A stretch of 64,000 bases of DNA from G963691885 sp963691885 (lineage in GTDB: Bacteria; Pseudomonadota; Alphaproteobacteria; UBA8366; Aestuariispiraceae): contig OY829843.1 of assembly GCA_963691885.1 (NCBI GenBank), positions 62,001 to 126,000 of the forward strand, in the 5' to 3' direction. The notes below the pieces were generated by a model, which ran no database searches, was not told the origin of the DNA, and worked only from the letters and a program-made list of their open reading frames with translations. This document shows, in pieces, positions 8,763 through 17,020 of the stretch. The translations under genes were made by a program, and so were the position numbers. How positions within the stretch are numbered: position 1 is the first letter of the stretch; each line of letters opens with the position of its first letter.

Positions 8763-9713
8763 CTACAGGGTGCCCATCGAGACAGTCCCGTCAGCTTGTT
8801 GGGCTGAGTACGGGACCTCGGCTGATACAGAAGTCGCGCCTTTTGAATTTTCCAACCATGAAACCAAATCTCTATTTGATTTGGCAATAGCGTCGACCTG
8901 GTCAGGGCTGAGGTCATACTGACTTGCGGCCGGTAGTGAGGGAGCAAAGCTTTCTGATGCGCACAGGACTTCGAAGCAGCGATGAAGCATCGTGCCATAA
9001 GCAGCCCCACTGATCTCCAAATCCAAAACTAGCGGTTCGCCATATTCGTAGGTGTCTATAGAGATCGAAGTTTCCGCATTAACACCAGCCGACGACGATG
9101 GTGTTGTATAGATTTCTGGGCCAGGTGCAGGCAAAGCCATGGGCTTAATGGCTCTCCTCCCAATTGCTGGAAGCTTTTCGGCTTCGTCGACATGATCCGG
9201 CAAATCCGGCGCAGTGCCATCATTTCCCGTCATTAGGCACGGGAAAACATCGTCTGCGATCTTGATCTCAGCCCCGTCTATCTCCACACCCATTTCATCG
9301 GTCAGTAACGAGTAGTAGGTCGTCCGCTTGCTGTTCGAAAGATGGCTATGCCATTCCAAGACGAGACGTTCTCTAGCACGTGTCATTGCCACATAAATTA
9401 GACGCTTTGCCGACAGGACTGCGTCACCTTGCATCTGGTTTAAGAAACGCTCATTGGTTTCCTTTGCCGCGAATGCCGGTTTGAACGAGATTCTAGCGTC
9501 ATCCAAGACGTCATCTAAATCATCAAACTTTTCATATTCGACGCCGACTTCAGGAAGCCGCGGCTTTACGTCAGAATCCCAACCACAAACAAACACGACA
9601 GGCCATTCGCGTCCCTTTGATCGATGCCAAGAAACCAGTTCGACGGCTTGTTCGTCCGCGACTTCTGGATCGGGGCGGAGGTTGCCCCCTTCTGAAAATG
9701 CTGATTGACACAC
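8763..9713 (-). pseudogene. Fragment of a UvrD/AddA-type helicase-nuclease
   Basis: The frame carries the C-terminal superfamily-1 helicase motifs: VELVSWHRSKGREWPVVFV (motif V region) and SAKRLIYVAMTRARERLVL (motif VI). N-terminal ATPase motifs are absent, and in-frame stops lie immediately upstream. At the 3' end the protein stops at DGTVSMGTL, just where related AddA-like proteins enter a PD-(D/E)XK nuclease domain, so both ends are missing. It was probably part of a mobile island whose remaining genes lie up to 12370. The 9-bp gap to the GMC gene marks a recombination junction. Confidence 0.75.
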
Positions 9714-9730
9714 GTTCTGATGAATTCAGT

Positions 9731-10908
9731 TGTAAAACTTCAGACTTGATCCGACGGACACCTCAGCTTGCGACGCTGAGAATTGTTTTTGCACTGTCCG
9801 ATGGGTCGTGCGTTTTGATCGTCTTCTCGACAGCGATGTGTAACGTTTCGCGGAAGGTCTGCATAGGCGTTTTGCCGTAGCAGTATCTTCCTGAATGTGG
9901 CCGCTGCTCGTTGTACTTGGCCAGCCACGCGTCCAGATCGGTCTGCAATTCGGCGACAGAACGGTAGAGCTTTTTGCGGAACGCGATGTCGTGGAATTCG
10001 TCCTTGATCGTCCGATGGAAGCGCTCGCAGATGCCATTGGTTTGCGGGCTGTGTGCCTTGGTCTTCGAATGATCCACGTCTTCGACTGCCAGATAAAGCT
10101 GATATGCGTGGTTTTCGACCTTACCACAGTACTCGGTTCCGCGATCCGTCAAGACCCGCAGCAGGTCAATCTTGTGCTCGGCGAAGAACGGAATGACCCG
10201 GTCGTTCAATAGGTCCGCAGCCGTTATAGCCGTCTTCTCGGTGTAGAGCTTGCAAATGGCCACGCGGGCATATGTGTCGACGAAGGTCTGCTGATAAATC
10301 CGGCCCACACCCTTCATTGTGCCAACATAATAGGTGTCTTGGCTGCCAAGATAACCGGAATGGTGGCTCTCGATCTCGCCAAACGCCTCTTTCTTCTGCT
10401 TAGCTTTCTCAAGGGCGGCCATCTGGTCTTCGGTCAGCAGAATACCCTCCTGAGCGGCGCGGGCTTCCAGAGCTTTGAGACGCTTCTTCATGGTTTCTAA
10501 ATTGTTGCGCAGCCAGATTGAGCGGATGCCCGAGGACGACACCATAATGCCCTTCTGTTGCAGTTCCCAACTGGCGCGTTTCTGACCCAGGGCCGGGTTC
10601 TCGATGGCCAGTTCGATCACCGCGCGCTCGACATGTTCTGGCACGCGGTTCTTCAGGATCGGTTTTTTCGGCTGAGGTCCATCAACGCCTCTGCGCCGCC
10701 CTGCTCGTAAAGTTCCTTGAACCTGCAGAAACTGTCCCGCGAATAGCCCATCACATTACAGGCCTGTGAAACCGACCCGAGCTGTTTGGCCAATTCCAGA
10801 AGCCCCAGCTTCGGCTTAATAATCTTCTCTTGAATGCTTGTCATTGATCAACACTCCTTGTTGCGCTCCAGAAGAGCAGAAATGTCAGATCAAGTCGCGT
10901 GCTTTACA
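9731..10908 (-). mobile_element. IS481-family element, copy 1, with 7-bp target duplication
   Basis: An 1178-bp element with terminal inverted repeats beginning TGTAAAAC on the left and TGTAAAGC on the right, both containing an ACTTGAT(C)YGAC block. It is flanked by ATTCAGT at 9724-9730 and again at 10909-10915, a target-site duplication showing simple transposition. It is 1 bp shorter than the near-identical copy at 27621-28799. The missing G lies near 10666 and destroys the transposase frame. Confidence 0.9.
9763..10844 (-). pseudogene. IS481-family transposase, frameshifted
   Basis: The N-terminal part (10653-10844: HTH region SVSQACNVMGYSRDSFCRF) and the catalytic part (9763-10644) lie in different frames because one G is missing in the run TTTTTTCGGCTG, which reads TTTTTTGCGGCTG in the intact copy at 28556. 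The catalytic domain has the RNase H-like DDE residues (DTYYVGTMKG, VLTDRGTEYCG, HSPQTNGICERFHRTIKDEF). It is non-functional here unless helped in trans by the intact copy. Confidence 0.88.
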
Positions 10909-11071
10909 ATTCAGTGATATCCTGGCCTGCCTCATCGGCCGTGCTGATATCGAGAACTTCCACGACGGTTCCCTTGTCATCGATCCAATGAACCGCAATG
11001 GCTTCAGACCCAATAACTTCCTCAACTACGCCATTTTTGGCTCTAATAATCAGTGTTGGCACTTCAGACAT
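10904..11071 (-). pseudogene. Small ORF coupled to the AlpA-like gene, cut by the IS481 insertion
   Basis: Begins at an ATG (11069-11071) that lies inside the end of the AlpA-like gene (AAATGTCTGA: ATG followed 2 codons later by the upstream gene's TGA in the other frame). It reads MSEVPTLIIRAKNGVVEEVI, continues for 55 residues with a compact beta-rich look, and ends at a TAA inside the IS. The reading frame crosses the IS target site, so the native C-terminus was lost or altered. No family recognised. The start-stop overlap is the main evidence that it is a gene. Confidence 0.45.
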
Positions 11072-11279
11072 TTTCTTCATCCTTGTTTGGGTTTTTACTC
11101 CGTTTTTGGATTCGATCTTCGAGCCATTCGCTTACCTCAGACTCCAGCCAAACAACCTTTTGTGGACTCAGATAGACGCGCTTAGGAAATCGCCCTCTCG
11201 ATTCCAGTCGCAACATGTGTGTGTTACTCAAGCAGACTCCCAAATCCCTAAGGCCATTCCTGTCCAGTACTCGAGGCAT
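11064..11279 (-). CDS. AlpA/MerR-like phage-type DNA-binding regulator
   Basis: Small protein (71 residues from the ATG at 11279) matching the AlpA pattern: an N-terminal helix-turn-helix (RDLGVCLSNTHMLRLESRGR) and the conserved tail FPKRVYLSPQKVVWLESEVS ending in WLEDRI. AlpA-type proteins sit in prophages and integrative elements and control excision or integrase genes. Here an integrase fragment lies about 750 bp away, in line with a degraded element. An in-frame ATG at 11333 exists, but the internal start gives the usual family length. Its stop overlaps the start of the next small ORF. Confidence 0.7.
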   Translation of the reverse strand: MPRVLDRNGLRDLGVCLSNTHMLRLESRGRFPKRVYLSPQKVVWLESEVSEWLEDRIQKRSKNPNKDEENV

Positions 11280-11383
11280 CGAAAACAACTCCGCATTTGA
11301 TCGGTTCCAAAATCGACTTGTTGAAGGACACATGAAGTGTTACGTAAATCGACTATTTTTACCGTAACATTTAAGTAACAAAC

Positions 11384-12013
11384 ATGGATGAAATCTTCCA
11401 TTTTCGCTGGGGCAAAGACCCAAGCGGGTACAAGATCGTTAAAAAGAAAAAACGAACTATGCTTGATAGTGTTTTCGTCACTCGACTTGAGCCCCAAGCG
11501 CAGCCAGAGAACAGGTCATTCCATGATGCTCAGGATATTCATCGCAGACTGTTGACGACAGAGCCGACACCAGAAGGAGTTCTACAATTCACCTGCGAGT
11601 ACGGAGTTTTGGGGTCGACATATGATGACTTCGCTGCCAGCGAACAAAGCGTCTCAGAGTTTTTGCATTATCGATCTTGGATGAAAGACACCCTTGGTGC
11701 ACTTGACGGCGGCGACAGAACACTCGCCACCCGTATCTACAACTTGAAAATTACGAGCAGTTGCACAGTTATGATCAATCCTGCAAAGCCAAGAAGACTT
11801 AGATCGGTTGTCGTCCCGAATTGCTTACGTGATTTTATCGGCCTTCAGCTATCCAATGAAATTTTGAACGAAATTAAATTAGTTAAATGCAATCGGACTG
11901 AATGTAATGAGTACTTTCGGGTTGGCATTGGGGAAGCTACGAGTAGAAGGAAGTACTGTTCAGCCAAATGCCGTGTCTATGACAAACGATCACGTGACTC
12001 AAAAACGTCATGA
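11384..12013 (+). CDS. Unknown protein with C-terminal CGNR-like zinc finger
   Basis: Protein of 209 residues. The C-terminal segment KCNRTECNEYFRVG then RRKYCSAKCRVYDKRSR (about residues 168-205) has four cysteines in the spacing of CGNR-type zinc ribbons found in bacterial regulators. The N-terminal 160 residues are soluble and unrecognised. It is transcribed divergently from the AlpA-like regulator and lies between it and an integrase fragment, so it is probably cargo or a regulator of the integrative element. AT-rich relative to the sox region, in line with transfer. Confidence 0.55.
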   Translation: MDEIFHFRWGKDPSGYKIVKKKKRTMLDSVFVTRLEPQAQPENRSFHDAQDIHRRLLTTEPTPEGVLQFTCEYGVLGSTYDDFAASEQSVSEFLHYRSWMKDTLGALDGGDRTLATRIYNLKITSSCTVMINPAKPRRLRSVVVPNCLRDFIGLQLSNEILNEIKLVKCNRTECNEYFRVGIGEATSRRKYCSAKCRVYDKRSRDSKTS

Positions 12014-12020
12014 ACAACAG

Positions 12021-12370
12021 CTATTCCAATACCTTTCCAACCTTGACAGACCACTGCTCGAGCGCATCGCGTTTCTCGCCCTCATAACCATACCGATTAT
12101 ATACAGCCGCGACACCGGAAATAGTGCCAGATGAGTGGTTGAGGATTTTCTCCACGACATGGGGCGGCACACCAAGCCTGGCCATGCCCGAGGCAGCCGT
12201 GCGACGAAGGTCATGCATTCGCCAGTCATTGACGCCGGAGAGATCGTCAGTCCGCCGCTTCGCCTTTGTGAAACCGGAGACAGGAGTTCTGCCGTTAGTG
12301 CTGAACACCAGATCCTGCCCTCGAATCCTTGGCAGTGTCTCAAGAACCTCCAGAGCGAGAGACGTAACCT
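12021..12370 (-). pseudogene. C-terminal fragment of a tyrosine recombinase (integrase)
   Basis: The catalytic half of a phage-type integrase: WRMHDLRRTAASGMARLG (His-x-x-Arg box), ILNHSSGTIS (second His) and VYNRYGYEGEK (nucleophilic Tyr). Upstream, LALEVLETLPRIRGQDLVFS is still recognisable, after which the sequence becomes a YeeE-like gene on the other strand. The N-terminal arm-binding and core-binding domains are gone. It marks the former end of an integrative element occupying about 8763-12370. Confidence 0.8.
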
Positions 12371-13085
12371 GCGTTCTTTGTGGGTTCTTGTGGTTTTCGG
12401 ACTTACCGCCTATGCTACAATGCGGGGTATCCTGGCAGTACCACGCGTGTGGTTAAGTGATGTTCTTGCGACACAAACTGAAAGGGCGTCAGCGATTGCA
12501 ACAGCACCAGCAGTAATCATCATCGTTGGCACCATCCTGCTAGGTATCATAGCAATGATCGTGCTGCGCGCCAAAAAAGTATCAATCACATTAATCCTTT
12601 CCGGGTTAGCAATTGGCAGTCTCGTGCCTGCATCTTGGTACCTGACCGGTGTACTCGCATTCGATGAATTTGACCCGGTCGCGCCTGTCAGCCTTACTTT
12701 CACAGCACCTATTGGTAACAGCCTTCAATACCTGATGACGTTTACCGGGGCGAGCGCGAATTTTGGGATCGTCGTCGATGCGGGCACCTTAACCGGCGCG
12801 TTTGTAATGGCGGCCATTCGTCGGGATTTTCAGGCAGACGGGTTCACGACACCGCGCCAATTCGCAAGGTATGGTCTGGGGGCCGCCTTGATGGGGTTTG
12901 GGGGTGTGACCGCGCTTGGCTGCACAGTTGGAGCAGGCTTGTCGGGCGTCTCAACACTCTCGCTTGCAAGCATTGTGGGCCTTTTGTCGATTGTCGGGGG
13001 CCTTAGCCTTGGCGCACGGTTGAATATGGCAGCAGTTGCATCACACTCTATTCCAACCTCCAGAGTTGAACGCGCAGAAGCTTAA
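12362..13085 (+). pseudogene. C-terminal part of a YeeE/YedE (SoxT-like) sulfur transporter
   Basis: Membrane protein fragment of about 240 residues that aligns with the C-terminal two thirds of the intact transporter at 22165-23253. RNLRSLWVLVVFGLTAYATM here corresponds to GDLRGLTVAVLVGITGYMTI there, and ALMGFGGVTALGCTVGAGLS to CLMGVGGVLAMGCSIGQGLT, which holds the conserved Cys. The N-terminal transmembrane helices are missing and the upstream frame is integrase antisense, so this is a decapitated paralogue left by the element's insertion or deletion. An open frame from 12135 exists only by chance through the antisense region. Confidence 0.75.
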
Positions 13086-13097
13086 AGGCGAGGCAGG

Positions 13098-13643
13098 TCA
13101 CAAGGTTGCTTTTGGTGCCTCACGCCATTCCTCGCCCCATCCCTGCATGCATTCCATTAATGCAGTTTTGGAAGGATCCTTCAAAACCAGTTCGGGCTCC
13201 CAATCATTGACAACCCAAAATCCGAGATCCGTGTCTGCAGGCACGGAGAGATCGGCGGCAACCAAGGCCGCATCGGTGGAGTTGCGGTTGTAATCCGCCA
13301 GACGGACCTCCCGGCCCAGGTAGCTTATGAGGGGGAAAAGATTCCTCTCTTTTGCAAAGGCTAGAAGAGCCTGGCGATAGGAGTTTCCAGCATCAAACGG
13401 AACTTTGAGCCCACACCACGCACGCACCACAAAGCAATTCTAGTTTCCCATATGCTCATTCACATCGACTAGCAGAACCGTATTGTCAAGAAAGCGCATC
13501 ACAAACCCGCTTTGGGATCTGGTCCGGATCAATTCAGACATGAAAACCGGCGCACTCAACGAGATGTCGCGCGTATCTCCCCCGATAACGCCTTCAACCT
13601 GGCGAACGACAGAGGCGGCCACCCCGACTCTTTTGTTATGCAT
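13098..13643 (-). pseudogene. Unknown ~181-residue protein interrupted by one in-frame TAG
   Basis: Two blocks in the same frame, 13440-13643 (67 residues from the ATG at 13643) and 13098-13439, are separated only by a TAG at 13440-13442 (context LLVDVNEHMGN-stop-NCFVVRAWCGL). Both look like genuine soluble protein (MRFLDNTVLLVDVNE; LGFWVVNDWEPELVL). No family recognised. It lies downstream of soxF on the same strand but beyond a terminator-like hairpin. Either it is a nonsense-mutated pseudogene, a sequencing error, or two separate cistrons with a GTG restart at 13430. Confidence 0.45.
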
Positions 13644-13814
13644 GAGCCGTCCGTAGCAGCGTAGAAATGAGTGTGAAACAACCCAAGACGAACGAAATTG
13701 ATAAGAACGCCTTTATCGCCTTTGGTTTCCTATGGCTAGAGAATTGCTGCAGCCGGAACGGTCTACGGCCAGACCGTCATTCGTAACTACGGCAAATCAT
13801 TCTGAAAGAAGGAC

Positions 13815-13844
13815 GGTGCCGGATCGCTCTCGCTTACCGGCACC
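13815..13844 (-). terminator. Hairpin after soxF
   Basis: GGTGCCGG at 13815-13822 and CCGGCACC at 13837-13844 form a perfect 8-bp GC-rich stem with a 14-nt loop, 9 bp past the soxF stop in the direction of transcription. It is followed by a pyrimidine-rich stretch (CCTTCTTTC) rather than a full T-tract. Plausible end of the soxYZBCDEF transcript. Confidence 0.5.
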
Positions 13845-13852
13845 CTGTGTGC

Positions 13853-15121
13853 TTATCCAAACATGTCGGTGGTGATACCGGCGTACCACCCGATGCTTTC
13901 TTCATAGGTCTGCTTGCGCAGATCCGCCTTTTCGCCGGTCTGGCTGATAAAGCCGTCAACCTTGGCGATCTTTTCATCCGTTGCTTCATAGGATGCGCCG
14001 ACCTTGATACCGTCATCGGTGGCCACCAGCGACCAACAAGTGTTAGAGAATTTCGGCGCGAAGGCCTTCGACCCGGTCAGTGCGGCACGGATGGCCATAG
14101 CGGCTGCTTTGGCCTGACTGTTGGCGGAGTAACCGGATTTGGGCATGTCACCATTGTTGGTGGCGTCCCCTAGCACGTGGATGTTCTCATCGGCCCGGCT
14201 CTGCATGGTCGCCGGGACAATGTCGCACCAGCCCGTGTCGTTGGTAAGACCGGCTTTCTCCGCAATGATGCCCGCCTTCATGGCCGGGATCACGTTGCAG
14301 ACATCCGCTTTGATTATCTCTCCATCCAGATTGACTTCCATCGTATTAGGACGCACTTCTGAGATCTGACCAAATTCACCACCAACCCATTCGATCATGC
14401 CGGGATAGTGCTTCTCCCAGGCTTCTTGGAAGAGGCCCATTTTTGAGAATTTTTCCTTCGGATCGAAAACTAGGATCTTGGCCGTTGGATTGTTCATCTT
14501 CATGCTGTGCGCCATCATGGAGATCCGCTCATACGGCCCTGGCGGACAGCGATACGGGTTCGGCGGCGGCAACACGACAATCGTGCCTCCTTCGCGCATA
14601 CCATCCAACTGCGCTTTTAAAAGCTGGCTCTGGCTGCCTGCCTTATAGGCATGCGGCATCTTATTCTGTGAGGTGACATCCCAACCGGGAACAGCCCCAT
14701 CCACAAAATCGATACCGGGCGACAGGACGAGGCGGTCATAGCCAACCGACCCCCCACCCGCAAGGGCAACTGTCTTTGCGCTCCGGTCGATATCGACGGC
14801 CCAGTCATGGACGACATTCACTCCAAAACTCGCGGCAAGCCCACCATAGCTGTGGCCAATGCTCTCATACTCCCGAAAACCACCCAGATAGAGGTTTGAG
14901 AAGAAGCAGGTGTAGTATTTGCGCGTCGGTTCGATCAGGGTGACGTCGATCGCCCCTTTACTGTCCTTCGCTATATAGCGCGCGGCGGTTGCACCACCAG
15001 CGCCACCCCCGATAACCACAACACGGGGTTTACCAGACGCCATAACCGTTGGTGCAGAAAGGACCGCCGCTGCTGTGGCAGCGCCGGCCAAAACCGTTCT
15101 ACGTGTATACTTATTACTCAT
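13853..15121 (-). CDS. soxF: Sulfide dehydrogenase flavoprotein SoxF (FccB-like)
   Basis: Periplasmic FAD flavoprotein of 422 residues that with SoxE forms a flavocytochrome c-type sulfide dehydrogenase. An N-terminal twin-arginine signal (KYTRRTVLAGAATAA) precedes the FAD motif VVVIGGGAGGATAARYI at residues 34-50. The two cysteines of the FccB redox disulfide are Cys192 (PYRCPPGPYER) and Cys362 (SNTCWSLV), and GDATNNGDMPKSGYSANSQA is the family's second flavin region. Last gene of the soxYZBCDEF transcript, 27 bp after soxE. Length and residues are complete. Confidence 0.9.
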   Translation of the reverse strand: MSNKYTRRTVLAGAATAAAVLSAPTVMASGKPRVVVIGGGAGGATAARYIAKDSKGAIDVTLIEPTRKYYTCFFSNLYLGGFREYESIGHSYGGLAASFGVNVVHDWAVDIDRSAKTVALAGGGSVGYDRLVLSPGIDFVDGAVPGWDVTSQNKMPHAYKAGSQSQLLKAQLDGMREGGTIVVLPPPNPYRCPPGPYERISMMAHSMKMNNPTAKILVFDPKEKFSKMGLFQEAWEKHYPGMIEWVGGEFGQISEVRPNTMEVNLDGEIIKADVCNVIPAMKAGIIAEKAGLTNDTGWCDIVPATMQSRADENIHVLGDATNNGDMPKSGYSANSQAKAAAMAIRAALTGSKAFAPKFSNTCWSLVATDDGIKVGASYEATDEKIAKVDGFISQTGEKADLRKQTYEESIGWYAGITTDMFG

Positions 15122-15148
15122 TGTTATCCTCCCACGCTGTGCCTGGAC

Positions 15149-15898
15149 TTATTCCGCCAGGCTGTTGAAATATACTGCCAGGCTTGCGATCTCGTCATTG
15201 GACAAACGTCCTGCTATCATTTGCATGACCGGATGCGGTCGCGCTTTGCCCTTATAGGCATGCATGGCGATGACAAAATCCTCATTCGGCCATCCCGTTA
15301 TGGACGGAATACCCTCGTCAGACCCGCTTGCCTGGTGGCAGGTCGTACATTCGGAAGAAAGATAGGCGCCATAATCAGGGTCGCCCTCTATCGCAAGAAT
15401 TGCGGAATCGATCTCTGGGTCGCTGCGCGTCGCTGTTGGAGCACTCTCGGGAATATCCCGTGGGCTTGCAGAAAACCCCCGCAAATAAGCCAGAAGATTT
15501 TGGCGGTCATCTTTATTCTTGATGCCCCGGAAATTCATGCGTGTCCCAGTAACGAGAGACTTCGGATTCTCAATATAGAGATCGAGCTTTTCCGGCGACC
15601 AGGTAAGGCCATCGGCACCCGCCCGCAGCATCGCTTTTGAGTACTTGAACCCATCGATACCGGCGGCTGACCGTCCAAAGATTTTATTCAAATGTGGGCC
15701 AACGCGGTTCTTGGCTCCGTCGCCCACCATGTGGCAGCTTTTGCATTTAGCAAAGATCTTCTTGCCCTTTTCCGCATCGCCCACCTCCACTGCAACCGCC
15801 ATGGAGGAGGAAAACACTAACCCGATTGTCGCCACAAGGAGATAGCGAAAGATCGAAACCTTGCTTGCTTTGCGTATCATAACCGTCAACGCCCCCAT
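15149..15898 (-). CDS. soxE: Dihaem cytochrome c SoxE
   Basis: Periplasmic cytochrome of 249 residues, haem partner of SoxF. It has an N-terminal signal or anchor helix (FRYLLVATIGLVFSSSMAVA, residues 17-36) and two CXXCH haem sites, CKSCH at 52-56 and CTTCH at 184-188, each with a later Met candidate ligand. The first domain closely resembles the first domain of the adjacent SoxD, pointing to a shared origin. Starts 3 nt after the soxD stop; an alternative ATG lies six codons further in and would give a cleaner signal peptide. Confidence 0.88.
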   Translation of the reverse strand: MGALTVMIRKASKVSIFRYLLVATIGLVFSSSMAVAVEVGDAEKGKKIFAKCKSCHMVGDGAKNRVGPHLNKIFGRSAAGIDGFKYSKAMLRAGADGLTWSPEKLDLYIENPKSLVTGTRMNFRGIKNKDDRQNLLAYLRGFSASPRDIPESAPTATRSDPEIDSAILAIEGDPDYGAYLSSECTTCHQASGSDEGIPSITGWPNEDFVIAMHAYKGKARPHPVMQMIAGRLSNDEIASLAVYFNSLAE

Positions 15899-15901
15899 GG
15901 C

Positions 15902-17020
15902 TCAGTCAATCTGACCAATGCCGCTATCATCATCACCACTTTCCGGCGTCACATCCAAAATACGGGCGCGCATGGTGATGGTCGCGGGATCCGGCATACA
16001 GTTCGACATGCAGGGTTCGGCATTTGCCACCCAATGACTTTCTTCCATCCGATTGTCGGGAATGAAGTTCTCTTCATTGGGCAAACGCGTGACCGCAAAA
16101 TTCTCGTGAGAGAGCTCAAACTCATCGTCATCGACAATGTCGTTCATGTAGAGAAGATAGGCCGTAATCGCATAAACATCGTCGTCTGAAAGGGAGCGTG
16201 CATTCCCAAACGGCATTGCGCGGCGAATATAGTCATACACCGTGGAGAGGTAGGGCCAATAGGACCCAATCGTCTTGACAGGTCGATCATCTGCCAGGGT
16301 GTCCAAGCCGCCCGCCAAAACCGGCCACCGGTCACGGCCTTCACCAAAATCCCCGTGGCAGGAAGCGCATTGATCGACAAAAACCTCTTCCCCATCCAGC
16401 ACATTGCCGCGTCCTTTGGGCAGGCCCATACCATCCGGGCGCACATCGATATCCCAAGCGGTCACTTCTTCCGGTAGGGCAACACGCCCAAGCCCCATGG
16501 GACCGGAACTTGCCGTACCACCGGGAGTACCACTGGGCGCGGCGGCGACCTGAACCCCTTCGGGTTTTGCTGCCGGCGCGTCCGCAGCCTCCGCCTTGGC
16601 TGCTGGTTGGGCAGCCGCACTTGATGCCGCTTCACTGTAGGAGGCAAGATACGCAATCACATTGGCCCGGTCTTCTGCCTTCTTCAGCCCTTTGAACGCC
16701 ATTTTGTTCTTAGGAACGAGCTGTTTCGGCTTTTCCAGAAATGAGGCAAGTGTTGCGGCATCCCAAACGAGGCCGCCATCCCCAGCACCAATCATGTGTT
16801 TGGAGTACTTATACCCGTCGACGGTTCCAGCCGTTCGACCGAACACGTCATTCAGATGGGGGCCAACACGGTTCGTGGCCTTGTCACCCACCATGTGACA
16901 GGCTTTGCATTTCTTGAAGACCTTTTCGCCCTGGGCCGGGTCCCCTTCTGCATAGGCAGGCCCTGCCACGAAGGCAACAAGGGAAAAGGCCGTCGCGGCT
17001 GCTTTAAGAAACTTCGACAT
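15902..17020 (-). CDS. soxD: Dihaem cytochrome SoxD, sulfane dehydrogenase subunit
   Basis: Electron-accepting subunit of the Sox(CD)2 sulfane dehydrogenase, 372 residues, close to the known length. Signal peptide at residues 1-24 (ending GPAYA), first haem site CKACH at 38-42, an Ala/Pro/Lys-rich linker at about 131-172, and second haem site CASCH at 218-222. The C-terminal region has the conserved YWPYLSTVYDYIRRAMPF of SoxD. Its start overlaps the end of soxC by 17 nt, which fits obligate co-expression. Presence of soxCD implies complete thiosulfate oxidation without sulfur globules, if SoxXA is supplied elsewhere. Confidence 0.92.
   Translation of the reverse strand: MSKFLKAAATAFSLVAFVAGPAYAEGDPAQGEKVFKKCKACHMVGDKATNRVGPHLNDVFGRTAGTVDGYKYSKHMIGAGDGGLVWDAATLASFLEKPKQLVPKNKMAFKGLKKAEDRANVIAYLASYSEAASSAAAQPAAKAEAADAPAAKPEGVQVAAAPSGTPGGTASSGPMGLGRVALPEEVTAWDIDVRPDGMGLPKGRGNVLDGEEVFVDQCASCHGDFGEGRDRWPVLAGGLDTLADDRPVKTIGSYWPYLSTVYDYIRRAMPFGNARSLSDDDVYAITAYLLYMNDIVDDDEFELSHENFAVTRLPNEENFIPDNRMEESHWVANAEPCMSNCMPDPATITMRARILDVTPESGDDDSGIGQID

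Noticed and set aside
9566..9723. Continuation of the small AlpA-coupled ORF across the IS481 target site
   Set aside because: After removing the IS the frame runs on, but it overlaps the helicase fragment out of frame, and the helicase frame has clear motifs, so the continuation is probably chance.
12135..12361. N-terminal extension of the YeeE-like fragment
   Set aside because: It is antisense to an integrase with clear catalytic motifs; the transporter homology begins only at about 12362.
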